Source: Gymnopilus junonius (taxonomy: Eukaryota > Basidiomycota > Agaricomycetes > Agaricales > Galerinaceae). Taken from it: a DNA stretch of 64,000 bases. Made by a program: the position numbers and the translations under genes. The stretch lies in assembly GCA_015501075.1 (NCBI GenBank), contig JADNYJ010000021.1, positions 1 through 64,000 on the forward strand. Reading direction: 5' to 3'. The notes under the pieces were generated by a model. It worked only from the letters and a program-made list of their open reading frames with translations. It had not been told where the DNA came from and ran no database searches. Position 1 is the first letter of the stretch. Each line of letters starts with the position of its first letter. Positions 22,462 to 33,314 of this stretch are shown here, one piece after another.

Positions 22462-25400
22462 ATGCCCGTCCGATACACCAAAAGTACCCCGGATTACCCT
22501 AACAAACGACCTCGACTTGAAAATAAATCCAAATCCAAGTCCAGTTTTATATTCACCAACGCCTCCCAAATCCGAGCATCTCTCCGCCAGGATGACCCCG
22601 AGGCGCTGACGGAAGGTAAGCGCACTCGGTTTCGTTTTTGCTTCACATTACATGACATGGAGTACATCTAACTCATGCTTCGATTGCATTCAACCCATAG
22701 CTCTCACATCCCTGCGCAACCAGCTAAGCGTCAAACAGCAAGAAGAGCACGACCACGCCCACACCGCCATCTCACCCACCGACGAGCGACTCACTCTAGC
22801 CAAAGAATGGATGGAAACTTCCCCCGGCGCACAGGACCTCTTCGCTATATGGGATAATAGTCCCACCCACCCCAACTCAAATTCCAACTCCGTACGTCCT
22901 CCCACCTCCCACCCCTCTTTCCACTATCCCCCCCAAAAAAAACACACTAACATAACCCTACAGCGCTCCCCCTCCTCCCCTCTCACCCCCCTCATCCTCA
23001 CCCTCCTCTCCTCCCTCCTCACCCTCCTCTCAGCGCACTACCCCCTCCACCCCCTCGGGCACCCTATCCTCCGGACCCTCCTCGCCCCCGCGCGACTGCG
23101 CACCCTCAACGCCTTCCTTGGGGGCGCGAACAATGAGCTGATTATAACGACGCTGAGGCTGTATAATGCCATGTCGAATTGGGCGGGGGGAAGGAGAGGA
23201 AGGCGGTTTTGGAGGGGTTTGGGTGGGAAGTTAAGGTTGGTTTGGTCTAGATTTTTTTTAATTTTTTGTCTTTGGTCTTCCTTTGTTTTTTATTCGTGGT
23301 CTTTGGATCTCTTTTTTTTTTTTCGGTTTTTGGGGAATGAAAGATTTACTGACCTTTTTTTCTTTTCTTCCTTTTTTTGATAGTCACTCCCGAAATTACT
23401 CAACATGCGGCGCAAAACACACGGCGAAAGAGACCTCACAGACCCTCTCATCCGACCCGGTAAGTCCCCTTCAAAAAATCCAAAAATTCAAAACCCCCAA
23501 ATCTAACACCTTCCCCCTTCTCCCCAGACATCCGAACCCTCTACATCCTTCTCCTCCTCTCCTTCCTCTCCCCCTCCACCCCCTCTCCCATCAAATCCCT
23601 CTTTCTCGAACATCACCGCCCCGCCTTCATCGCCATCTTCAAAGGTTTAGCGGGCGACCATTATGCGTTAGTGAGAAGGGTGCTGGAAACGTGTTGGACG
23701 GGGGTGTGGTGCGATCCGAGGGTGAAGAGGAGTGTGGGCGTGGCGGTGTTTGGGGAGGGGGTGTTGGGCTGTGTGAGTTTTTTTTTTTTGGCTTGGTTTT
23801 TTTTGGTGGGGGGTTGTGATACTGATCATATCACCATTTCGTAGCTCGTGAAGTTATACGACCGAAATGTCCCGGAGAACCCTCCTTCCACTACCCCACC
23901 CTCGAAAAAAGACCACCAAGAACAAGAAGACGGCGAAGAGGAACGAGAACAAGAGCAAGAACAAGAACAAGAACCCCAAATCCCCGCTGACCTAGTCCAC
24001 CACTTCCTACTCGCCATCTGCACGCGTCCGGGCACAGGGATATGTTTCAAAGACCGAGGGTGGTATCCGCGCTCGTCCGACTCCGAGGGCACGTCCGAAG
24101 GTGCATTTGAGGGTACGTTCGAGGGCGATACCTCGAAAAGGGACCCGGAGGACGCGGGAGCAGGAAGGGGAAGGGAAGTAGGATATACAACAAGATCCTC
24201 GCGAATTTCGTCAAGACGCTTAAAGTGAATGAGGATCCGCGACAGCAGGAGTTGGTGTTGAAGATTTTGGAGGCGTGTCCCGAGTTGGTGCTTGGGTGAG
24301 TTTTTTTTTTCGTCTTGCTTGGGTGGTTGCTTTTTTTTTAGTTGCTTTTTTCAATGCTTTGCTTTGCTTTCATTGCTTCCTTTCTTTTTAAAGCAAAATA
24401 ATGATTACCCATACTAACGACCCTACTACAGATACTGGTCCTCAATCGGACTCACCCTCGAACCGAGGTTATCCTCGAAATGGATCACGAATATCGCCGT
24501 GTTTGGGAGTATCGTTAGTCTCCCTGTCCCGGTGGATACCTTCCTCCTACCTGGTTCAACCACAACCGCAAGCACCACCGCAGGTTCAGCACCCTCTCAA
24601 AGACAATATAACCCCACACCGCCACCGTTATCAACTATCCTGGCTAATATCCTGCCTACGCAGAGTGTGAAGCAGAATTTGACAAAGGGGTTGTTGCCTT
24701 CTTCTTCTGGGCACGCACAAGCACAAGTACAAGCAAAAAGCGGAGCGGGACAAACCCAAACCCAAAGCCCAACTCTAGGACTCACACAGCACCTGACAGC
24801 CCTCGCTCTATGTCGGTGTCTCCTCAAATACGACGCTGTCATGCGGGAGATGCGGAGGGTGAGTGAGGCGCTGGAGGAGGAGGAGGATGCTGGAGTCGGT
24901 ATGGATTTCGATGGGGGTGTGGAAACGGGGGAGGGACAGAGCAGAGGAAGAGAGGGCCAGTGGGCGAGAAGAATGAGGGAGGTGGAGAGGGAGGTGAGGA
25001 GGAGAGTGCCTGAGTGGGGCGTTTGTGTTGGGTTTGCGATGGGTGTTGGCGTCGGTGTGGGTGCTGGTGGTAACACTCCGAATGTCATTGCGCCAGCTCC
25101 AATGAGCAACCCAACGAAAACAGCGCTGCTGGCAGAGAGCGCGCAGCGTCTGTTGTGGTTGTATCACCGGTGCTTACCCTCCGTCGTGGCGGAGGTGAGG
25201 TTCGATGTGGGCAAGTTGTTGCAGACGTTCGTGCAGGGACCTTCCAGTTCTGCTGCTAGAGAAGACGAAGACGAAGAAATGCAAGGGGCGGATGAAGAGG
25301 AAGAGGAGCCAGACGCGGCTTCGAGGCTCTATCGCGTTCAACAGCTGCATATATTAGGATTACTCAAGCAGAGCGACCAGTTCGTGTGGTCCACCAAGAT

Positions 25401-28400
25401 TCGTATGTATTATTTTTATTATTTTTATTTATTTATTAAATAATAATTTTTAACTTTGCAGCTTCATTATCGCAAACGCCCTTCCATGTCCTGCTCACCG
25501 CCCTCTCAAACAGCGGGTGTACCGGCATAGGCACAGGCAATAGCACCTCAAGCACCGCCATCCGAAAAGCATCGCCGACGTCCTGCAACGCATTCTCTCC
25601 CAAAGCATCCTCTTCCAAGAAGACCCTGACGAGCCAGAATTGTGGTTACGCGTCCTTCCCCAGCAGCAGCAGAAGGCGCTTGAAAAAGGAAAACACGGAG
25701 AGGTGCGATCTGCATCTGCAGCCGAAGCGGAGGGCGTCGTTTCGTTCCTTGATGAGTGCGTGCAGAGATGTTTGAAGACACCGTACAAGTACGTCGAGGC
25801 GTTGCATGCCTTGGTCAATGCCACTGTCAACGTGAACGGCAATGTTAGCACCTCCTCTGCCTCTGCTCCGGTCCAACTTCATCCTCCACCCTCCCCCAAA
25901 TCCTCAACCTCAAACACCTCCCCAGCCCCCTCCTCATGACCCTCCTCGAACAACTCGAAGCAAAGACCAAAACCGCCCACGCCCACGCGTCCCTCCCCGC
26001 CTCGCATCTAGTCGGGATCGCAGTGTACATGCGCAAGCTCATATTTAACCTGGCTGGGAAGACCCCTGGTGCGTTGGAGGTGCTTCGAGCTGTGGTGGAT
26101 AGGTTGGATGGAGCGTTGAGTTCGGACCGGCTGTCGGGTTACGAGGAGAAGGAGAAGGAGAAGGGGGTGAAGTTGGATGTGCGGATCAGTATGATTGGGT
26201 TGGCGTGGTGAGGAGGGAGGTGGGGTTCATGCGGGTTTGTTTAGCGTTCGGCTCCGACCAGGAGGAGAAGGACGTGGTAGAGGAGGACGTGACTGGGGCT
26301 GGGGATGTGACTGCGCCGGATGTGCAAGCTTACTTGGATCACATCGAAACGAATCCCATTCGTACGTTGAACCTATAGCATTGACGAGCTCAGAGCTGAC
26401 TATACCCCCCTTTCTTTTCTTTTTTTCTTTCTCTCATTCTTCACAGCCCGCTCCCCCCGTCAACGCACAGCACAAGCGCTTGCGATCGTCGATTGATCCG
26501 GAATTCCACTGCAGGATGTTCGCTGACGACGAGTGATTTGCGCAGGTGCTCGGCGCGTTATCGTGCTTGATAGGTCGGTGTTGGATGATGGTGTCCAGAA
26601 CCTCATCCCTGGACGTGGGCAAGTGGATTTATGGGCTGCGTTGGATCTGGATCTACCGGGGAAGTTTGTGAGGTTGGGGATTGGTTAGTGGGCTTTTTAT
26701 TTGCTTTTTTTTTTTTCTTTCCTCTGTCTGCACCTTTGATTATTTTAACATTCTCTTGTCTCTTATTATGAGAGTTTTATACTGACGAACCCCCCTTTTT
26801 TTGCTTTTCTTCACAGCCTCGACTTCCCATACCTATTCCTGCACAGCACATCCAGACATATCACAGACGAAGCGTGTCAATCTGTCCTCGCTCAATCTAT
26901 CTTTCCTGCTTCTCCTTCAAGTCGATCTGAAATCAAGGTCAAGTTGGTGGATATCACACGCTGCATATACCTCATCGCCCACCGCCTTTCCTCCGTCCTC
27001 CGCCAAGAGCATCGCGGACAAGAGGAACGCAGGAGGAGTCAAAGTCAAAGCAAACAAACCAAAACCAAAAGCTATCTGATCAAAGCCTCTTCTCCCTCTT
27101 AGCGAGGATATTAGAGAGATCACAAGAGGTGTTATCCTCCCCTGAAGATACGATGCTATTGAAAGAGGTGGTGTTTTTGCATGCGGGGGTGGTCAAGGAT
27201 GTTATGATGTCCTCTGCGCTGGGTGGGGATGAGGGTGAGGATGAGGTGAGGTGATTCAAGGTTCGTTGCGTTCTGCTTTTTCAAGTTTTTTTTTTCTTTG
27301 GGTGTTGAATCAATTTTGTTTACAGGCATCCAGCGTCTCATCGACGCCTCGCTCGATCCAGCCGTAGAGGGGGATAGGAGGATGGTAGCGGATATCAGCG
27401 GGTATTGGTTCAATGTGTTAACCCAAGGTCAAGGTCAAGGTCAAGATCTGGACAGTTCCGCGGAATCTGTAAGTTATTCATTATCAGACTCTGACCCGCC
27501 ACTTGGATTGGATTGGATTGGACTGGGTCTCATTTTTGGATTCTTCCTTTTTTGTTTAGGTCCCCATCGCCCTTGCTTGTCTATGGGTGAAATTTTTATC
27601 CCCGGAGCGGCTTTTTGATTTGTTGGATGTGGTACAGCGAGAAGAGTCGCGGAATCAAAATGGCGTGCGGCCTTCCGTTTCTGTGCTACGACCTATCGAG
27701 GTCGTGCTAGAAGCTTTGTGCGTCGCAGCATCTGCGCCTTCGTCGTCGTCATCGAATGGAGGGCAGGAGGGGCCAGGTCCGGGGCAGGAAGAACAGGAAG
27801 GATGCGATACGGAGACTTTGTTATTGGAAAGACTGCCCCAGCTCCTTGCCTTGCGTTCTTCGTTTATGCGAGACTCGGTGTTGTTGGAGCAGGTACTGGC
27901 GATTGCTGTTCAGGCTGCGTTGCCGATTGGGTTGGATGGGTGTCTTCCGGTGGTGATGTCGTCGTCGTCGTCGTCGTCGGCGGCGGCTGCTGCTCCTGGT
28001 CATATGGACTTGGTACATCTTACGCAGCGGGCGGAGGGACGGTGGGCAACTCGGCATCATCGGCATCATCGTCGTCATAGTAGTCGTTGTGGTCGGAGCG
28101 ATGTCAACATGGACGTGGATAACGTGGATCTGGATCTGGATCTGGACATCCGTCCTTTCCTCTTCCAACCTACATATTCGCAGTGGACAGTCAAGATTAT
28201 CTGTGCGCTCATCTACCAGCAATCAAATTCAAATTCAAATTCAAATTCGACCTCGCTCTTGCGTGATGTGCTGCGCGAGTGGCTTGGGTCGTCTGCGTTG
28301 CAAAGGCCCGTGGAGCATGTGTTGCCGATCGTGTATGCCTTTTTGGATTCAGGGGGGTTCTTGGGGTCGCAGGATGAGGAGACGGAGGGGGCGGAGGGGG

Positions 28401-31174
28401 ATGAAGGGATAAAGACAACAGTGGATGACGAACTTTGGACACCGTTCGTTCCTATCCTAGTACGCACGCTGGGGGCACAGGATGTACCAGCGGAGCAGCA
28501 TCGTCAGGCACAGGCTAGTTTATTGAAGATGGTATCGTCCATTGCAGACCTCGAATCATCCACTGCATTAGAAGTCCTGGAACGAGAGTGCCGAGCGTTG
28601 CCAGAGAAGAACGTCACCCCCGCTTTGCTTTGCTTTGGTGTGGGGTTGCACACCCGCCTCGGTGGCAAGTCCAAATCCAAGGTCGAGGGTGTGCTGGCGG
28701 TGCTCATTGAGAGAGGGATCAAGGCGTGTATTGATCACTTTGGTGATGCCCTTGTGACTGTGGAGGGGAGTAGGGTGGCTGTAGCACTTAGTATGTTTTT
28801 CTTTCTTTTCTGGATTGTCGTTGACTGACCTTTTTTCCTTTTTTTTCTTTTTTTGCGTGTCTAGCGGCGTTGTTGAGACGTGCTCGTGTTGCCAAGGCTC
28901 ATTTGGTGGAGACGTTGTTGACTGTCACTATTCAGAGTCGATTCGCTAATGTAGTGGCCTTGCGACTGGCCACTGCGTGCCTCTCTGCGTGCCAGTTGAA
29001 GGTATGAACTTTTACCGTGTCAGGCAATAACGACAAGAATTATCTCTAATCTATCTTGTCTTTAGCCCGTTGTCGTCAACCGTCATCTACAAAGTATAAT
29101 TCAACATCCCTACTTCTTCAAAATCTGCTCCAGCTCCAGCTCAAGTTCCAGTTCAAATTCAAATGCATCACTTGAGCACGGAGAAACACGGGAGGCCCTC
29201 ATCGGCCTTCTGCACCACCTATTCACCCTGCACCCTACCAACACCTGTCAAATCACGCACATCGAGCCGCTCATCAGGGTGTATGGAGGCACGCTGTCGC
29301 TCGCTGATAGGCGGGTGTTGTCCGTGTTTGGGTTGTTTGAGAGGGAGAGGAAGGTGTCGGTGACGCCGCTGCTTTCGCGGTGGTCGGCTGATGGGGCTGG
29401 ACGTGGAGATGGTGTGTCGCAGACAGCGTTGGAGGCACTGCAGTCTTTGGATCCTATTTTGGTTCTGCGGACCACGCTGAACTTCCCGCGTTGGCGCCGC
29501 CTGGGGGATCAATTGTTAGGGGTTGATGTTGACGGCGCTAGTGCTGGGGCTGGTATTGGGGCTACTGCAGATGAAGCTGTGCTGTACGACCCGATATTCC
29601 TTATGTTGCTGTTCGGCCAGATGCTGTCGGATCACCCGCCGACTTCTGCGATTGGGTGGATCGAACTGTTCAGGACCAATGTGGTTTCTTTGTTCATCCG
29701 TGCGCTGTCCGCGAAGGATGGTCGGATGAGGGAGCTTGCTCTATCTCAGGTCGTCGGGGTGTGGAGGCACATGGAGGTACGTTACTTCATTTATTTGACA
29801 GTCCTTCAAAGTTCAATCGAAGTCTAATCTCATCGTTCAGACCGCGGATTTACAAGAACAACCCCACGTCATGCATATCCTGAACTTGCTGAAAGATCTC
29901 ATGCCAGCTCCCAGTACCTCAAACTCACCCTCAGATTCAGATCCCGAATACCCCCGCCGTTTACCAACGTACACCTCCCTACTGCTCATGCACTCCCTCA
30001 GGGCCATCTTCCACCCATCCCAATTCATCTACCCACACACGGCGCGGTTCCTCCTACAGCGCCCTTCTCTCGACGTATCGGACGTGCCGATGCTGTATGG
30101 GCTGTTGTACAGCAGCTCTGATGAGAATATGGGTTGGAAGAAGGAGAGAGCGTGGATGATGAGGTTTTTGGCAGATGGGATGGTCGGGTCGAGGACTGGC
30201 GGGTACTGAAGAGGAGGCATACGTGGGATTTGTTGGCGAGTCTTTTCCAGAGTGCGTTGGAAGGGAGGGATGGGCCGTTGAGGATGGGGATTTTGGAGGT
30301 ACGTGTAGATGAGCCCTTGGCTCGTTCGTGTGCGTGCTTGACGCTGATCTTTATTTTGGCTAGGTTCTAGCGAATTTGACGTGTAATGCCCAAGCAACCA
30401 CTTCATTGATTCTGAAATCTGCGCTGTTGCAGTGGATCGAGATGCAGCTGCTATACTCGACGACAAAGGCGGAAGGTGTAGAATGGATCAAAATCCTGGA
30501 AAACATTCTCGTCATCGTCGACGCGAGCAAGCTGGAAGTGGCGACGAATGGTGATTGGCGTTACATCATTTGCAGGTGCCTGGCGTGCCTGTTGGACCAG
30601 AAGAGTTGTGGTACGTATTTTCCCCTGTCTTACCTACTGGACTTGGTCGTTTACTTATTAACATATTTTGAGCAGCTACTGCGTCGGACAACTTCTTCCA
30701 TGCTGTGCCGGTCATCTTGCGTCTTGCATCCCTACCAGGACCAGCTCTGCGAGACCTGCCGTCTCTCCTTGACCTTGCCGTCACGTGCCTCAAGAAATGG
30801 GAGGCATCATTGTCACATTCAATGCAGATAAATAGCTTCCAAGGATCAATGCTCACCAAACAGCAGCAGCACATCGTTCCACTGCCACCGCACCGCTCTC
30901 TTACCCTTCATCGACGCTTTCTGATGTCATAACTTCTCAGCCTTTGGGCCAGGAACAGCTTTTCATCGCATTGCTGGAAATGCTCTGGAAAGCGTCGATG
31001 TTGATTCAGAATAGGAGTGACGCATGGGAGAAACTCACGGCTAGAATGTTACTGTGGAACAGTGTCCGCTTCACAGCGGATTTGGGTGCAGACGCGGACG
31101 TGGATGTGAATGTTGCTGAATGGGCGAGGAAGGAGGTCATCTTCAATGTTCGGTCTCAAGGTCGCGTCGAGTAA
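22462..31174 (+). CDS. URB1: Nucleolar pre-ribosome assembly protein URB1 (Npa1)
   Basis: A very large gene with many short introns (often poly-T, GT..CAG). The start MPVRYTKSTPDYPNKRPRLE is the first in-frame ATG. The N-terminal part carries the Npa1/URB1 signature around 23.5-23.8 kb (DIRTLYILLLLSFL, AIFKGLAGDHYALVRRVLE, VAVFGEGVLG, LVKLYDRN), and KILANFVKTLKVNEDPRQQE follows. The C-terminal third holds helical-repeat-like segments (RRHTWDLLASLFQSALEG, then LANLTCNAQATTSLILKSA). Family knowledge: Urb1 is a nucleolar scaffold of early 60S pre-ribosomes. Inserted low-complexity tracts are frequent: (EQ)n at 23.95 kb, Ser-Ala at 27.96 kb, (SN)n at 28.22 kb. The frame slips by one base near 30185. 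Exons were not all fixed; stop at 31172-31174. Confidence 0.75.
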
Positions 31175-31399
31175 AATTTAAATTGTGGCGTCTACGTTGC
31201 AGCCAGGACATGGAATTTTAATGGTTCTTTCATAATGTATCTGCATACTGGATTGGGCTGGTTTCATGTACGCACCTCCAGCATCTGGTGCTCTAAAAAT
31301 AATTTTGCACTAATTACCATCTTCCTTTCAAATGTCAGCCTTTTTTGAGCGTGTACGTTGTCATTGTATACAGCGTCCGTTTTCCCTGGTTAAAAAAGC

Positions 31400-31612
31400 A
31401 TGCGCCTGCTTAACAGTAACTGTTTATATGTCTTGCAACAGTAAACCTTATACCCTGTCCAACAGAGGTGCCCTCACCATGTTTATCCCATCGTTGTGTC
31501 GTATATCCAACATCGCAGTTCCCGTGGCAAAATGGAGCTGTGCCTCTCCAGTGGCAGTCTTGAGCGAGAGCGAGAGTTCCAAAAATGAGAGAATGACGAT
31601 ATGGAGTTTCAT
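31400..31612 (-). pseudogene. Broken paralogue of the small secreted cysteine-rich protein
   Basis: On the minus strand MKLHIVILSFLELSLS starts a signal peptide. After a frame slip, CHWRGTAPFCHGNCDVGYTT matches CHWKGTAPFCEGSCEEGYTT of the gene at 32468-32719. A second slip is needed to reach CWTGYKVYCCK. At least two one-base indels therefore break it. It lies 0.9 kb from the intact copy on the same strand, so it is a tandem duplicate. Confidence 0.65.
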
Positions 31613-32467
31613 TTCTGATCGTTCTAATGCTGCATAAGCAAACTGTTAGTTGGATGTTGAGGAAGAATATATGATGTAGGGACGGGCGGCTTACCTACTA
31701 GGATTGAAAAGTATTTGCTAAGAGAGATAGTAGCGGAGCAGACCACCCACTCTTATATCGCACTCTACTAGCAGCCTCTCAGCTTAGTGCTTTATTTCAG
31801 CCTTGGAAATGTACGTATGGGACATTAGTCGATTTTAGGCTGTGTGCTAGTCTGTTAGGTCGATGCGCAGTGACGTTTAGGCAGACCATTTATTTGGGCT
31901 GAACTCTGTCGTACGTTAGATACGTATACTGGCTACCTCAACCCAGTTAGTTGACTACTGTGCACTTGCCAGTGTCTACTTCCACCCTTCCGCTCTAATT
32001 AATGCCGCCTTGGACCCTAAGTTTAGCAACCACCCCCGCGCCTAATCTTCTCCTTAGTGGCATGTCCATGTCCATGTCCAAGATCGTAATAACCTGTGAA
32101 CGTACCTGGCCTTATGGATCGTTTTAATTTTCTGTTAGATGAGACAAGGAAACGACACTCTGGTAGCTAGTATATACTTGAGTGGTGAAGTAGTATTTTA
32201 TTTAAGCGTGTCAATACTTTCCCAAGATGAGCGACATCATACTAGCACAACTTTCGAGTTTGCCCAAGCTATGGATTTGATCATTCGACGCACGACATTG
32301 GGCTCTTTCTTCCTGAGCGAGAAGTGAGGTCATGCGCCTAACCCTTTCTAAAAAAAATGCCAAGAAGTCAGAAATAGCAGTGATTTGGAGCCTGCAGACC
32401 AGCGCTAACTAATAAACGCTAACATATCCCGTCCTAGCTACACCTTAACGGCACTAGAGCACTAAGC
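31613..32467. other. Intergenic, no gene seen
   Basis: Spacer between the two secreted-protein copies. It contains a short tandem run CATGTCCATGTCCATGTCCA at about 32058. No ORF or RNA is supported. Confidence 0.4.
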
Positions 32468-32719
32468 TCAATCCTTACAACAATAAACCTTGAACCCCGT
32501 AATACACCGATGCCCATCTCCAAAAATATCCCTTCTTTCCGTCGTATACCCCTCTTCGCAGCTGCCTTCGCAAAACGGAGCTGTACCTTTCCAGTGACAG
32601 TCCTCCGAGTCCGCAATGATGCCCTTGGCATCTTCAGCTGGTGAAGGAGAAGCGAGGACGAGGGTGGTGCTGGCAATTCTGAGAATGAGAGCCTGAAGGA
32701 CAAGGGAGTAAAGCTTCAT
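32468..32719 (-). CDS. Small secreted cysteine-rich protein (83 aa)
   Basis: Starting at MKLYSLVLQALILR, the first 25 or so residues are a classic signal peptide. The mature part carries six cysteines in the order C..C..C..C..CC: DCHWKGTAPFCEGSC, then GHRC and VYCCKD at the very end. That pattern (C-x-W-x-GTAPFC-x-G-x-C ... GxKxxCC) is seen in small secreted proteins of many fungi and implies three disulfides. The role is unknown: effector, defence or developmental. The ORF is intronless. TATA-like TATAATAGATG lies about 120 bp upstream. I prefer this Met to one 8 residues upstream because it leads straight into the signal peptide. Confidence 0.75.
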   Translation of the reverse strand: MKLYSLVLQALILRIASTTLVLASPSPAEDAKGIIADSEDCHWKGTAPFCEGSCEEGYTTERRDIFGDGHRCITGFKVYCCKD

Positions 32720-33069
32720 TGTGACCTGCCGAATTACAAACATCAGAAAAGGATAGCTTAGCAGAAGATTTGGTGTACTTTTCCTATTTCTCAGAGTTTG
32801 AAAAGAGTGTTAGAAAATTGGATGTTTGGTTGCTTCTTTGTATAATAGATGTCTTTATAACCGCAGAGCGACTGTAGTGGACTTGTCTGCCTTGAAAATG
32901 ATTTTCTAGTGCTTGGCTAGTTAACCTGTATGTCTTCTGGATTAATAGGAATTAGCAGTCTGTAATTGTATCATGTGAGATGAATTTTTAGCCTGGTTTT
33001 GGCACGAACTTTAAAACTATAAAATATTAGTGCACTTTGCTAGGCAAAGTAAAATTTTCGGTTGCATTA

Positions 33070-33157
33070 TGCATTAAGGGGGAATCGAACCCCCGGCGGG
33101 TCGAAACAACTAAGTTTCATATGGCAACGACCCAGGTTACCACTACCCCATTAATGC
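33070..33157 (-). tRNA. tRNA-Gly (anticodon GCC), intron-containing
   Basis: Read on the minus strand, GCATTAA (33157-33151) pairs with TTAATGC (33077-33071). The D arm is GGGTAGTGGTAACCT and the anticodon stem is GGTCG/CGACC. The anticodon GCC is at 33125-33123 and is followed, after A37, by about 17 intron bases. The T arm GGGGG TTCGATT CCCCC is perfect, so this looks functional. It lies about 160 bp downstream of the ETF-QO stop codon. Confidence 0.9.
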
Positions 33158-33314
33158 CTGATAAACATCAAGTTTCCTTTATCTGAAAGGTAGCAAGAGC
33201 TTATTCCGGCGAGGAACATTGAAGAGACATTTGCATTTACGTTGGCCAATACGCATAACGCTACAGCAAGTAGTATAACAAAAGTATTCCATTTTTTGAC
33301 GTGGCGTAAAATAA

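Noticed and set aside
24050..24200. Frameshift in URB1 at the Gly/Glu-rich stretch
   Set aside because: An intron starting GTCCGA and ending GAGCAG (about 71 bp) restores the frame, so no indel is needed there.
17773..31174. Secondary-metabolite or defence gene cluster around the HD-domain gene
   Set aside because: Its neighbour is the housekeeping gene URB1; no synthase, NLR or partner effector lies nearby.
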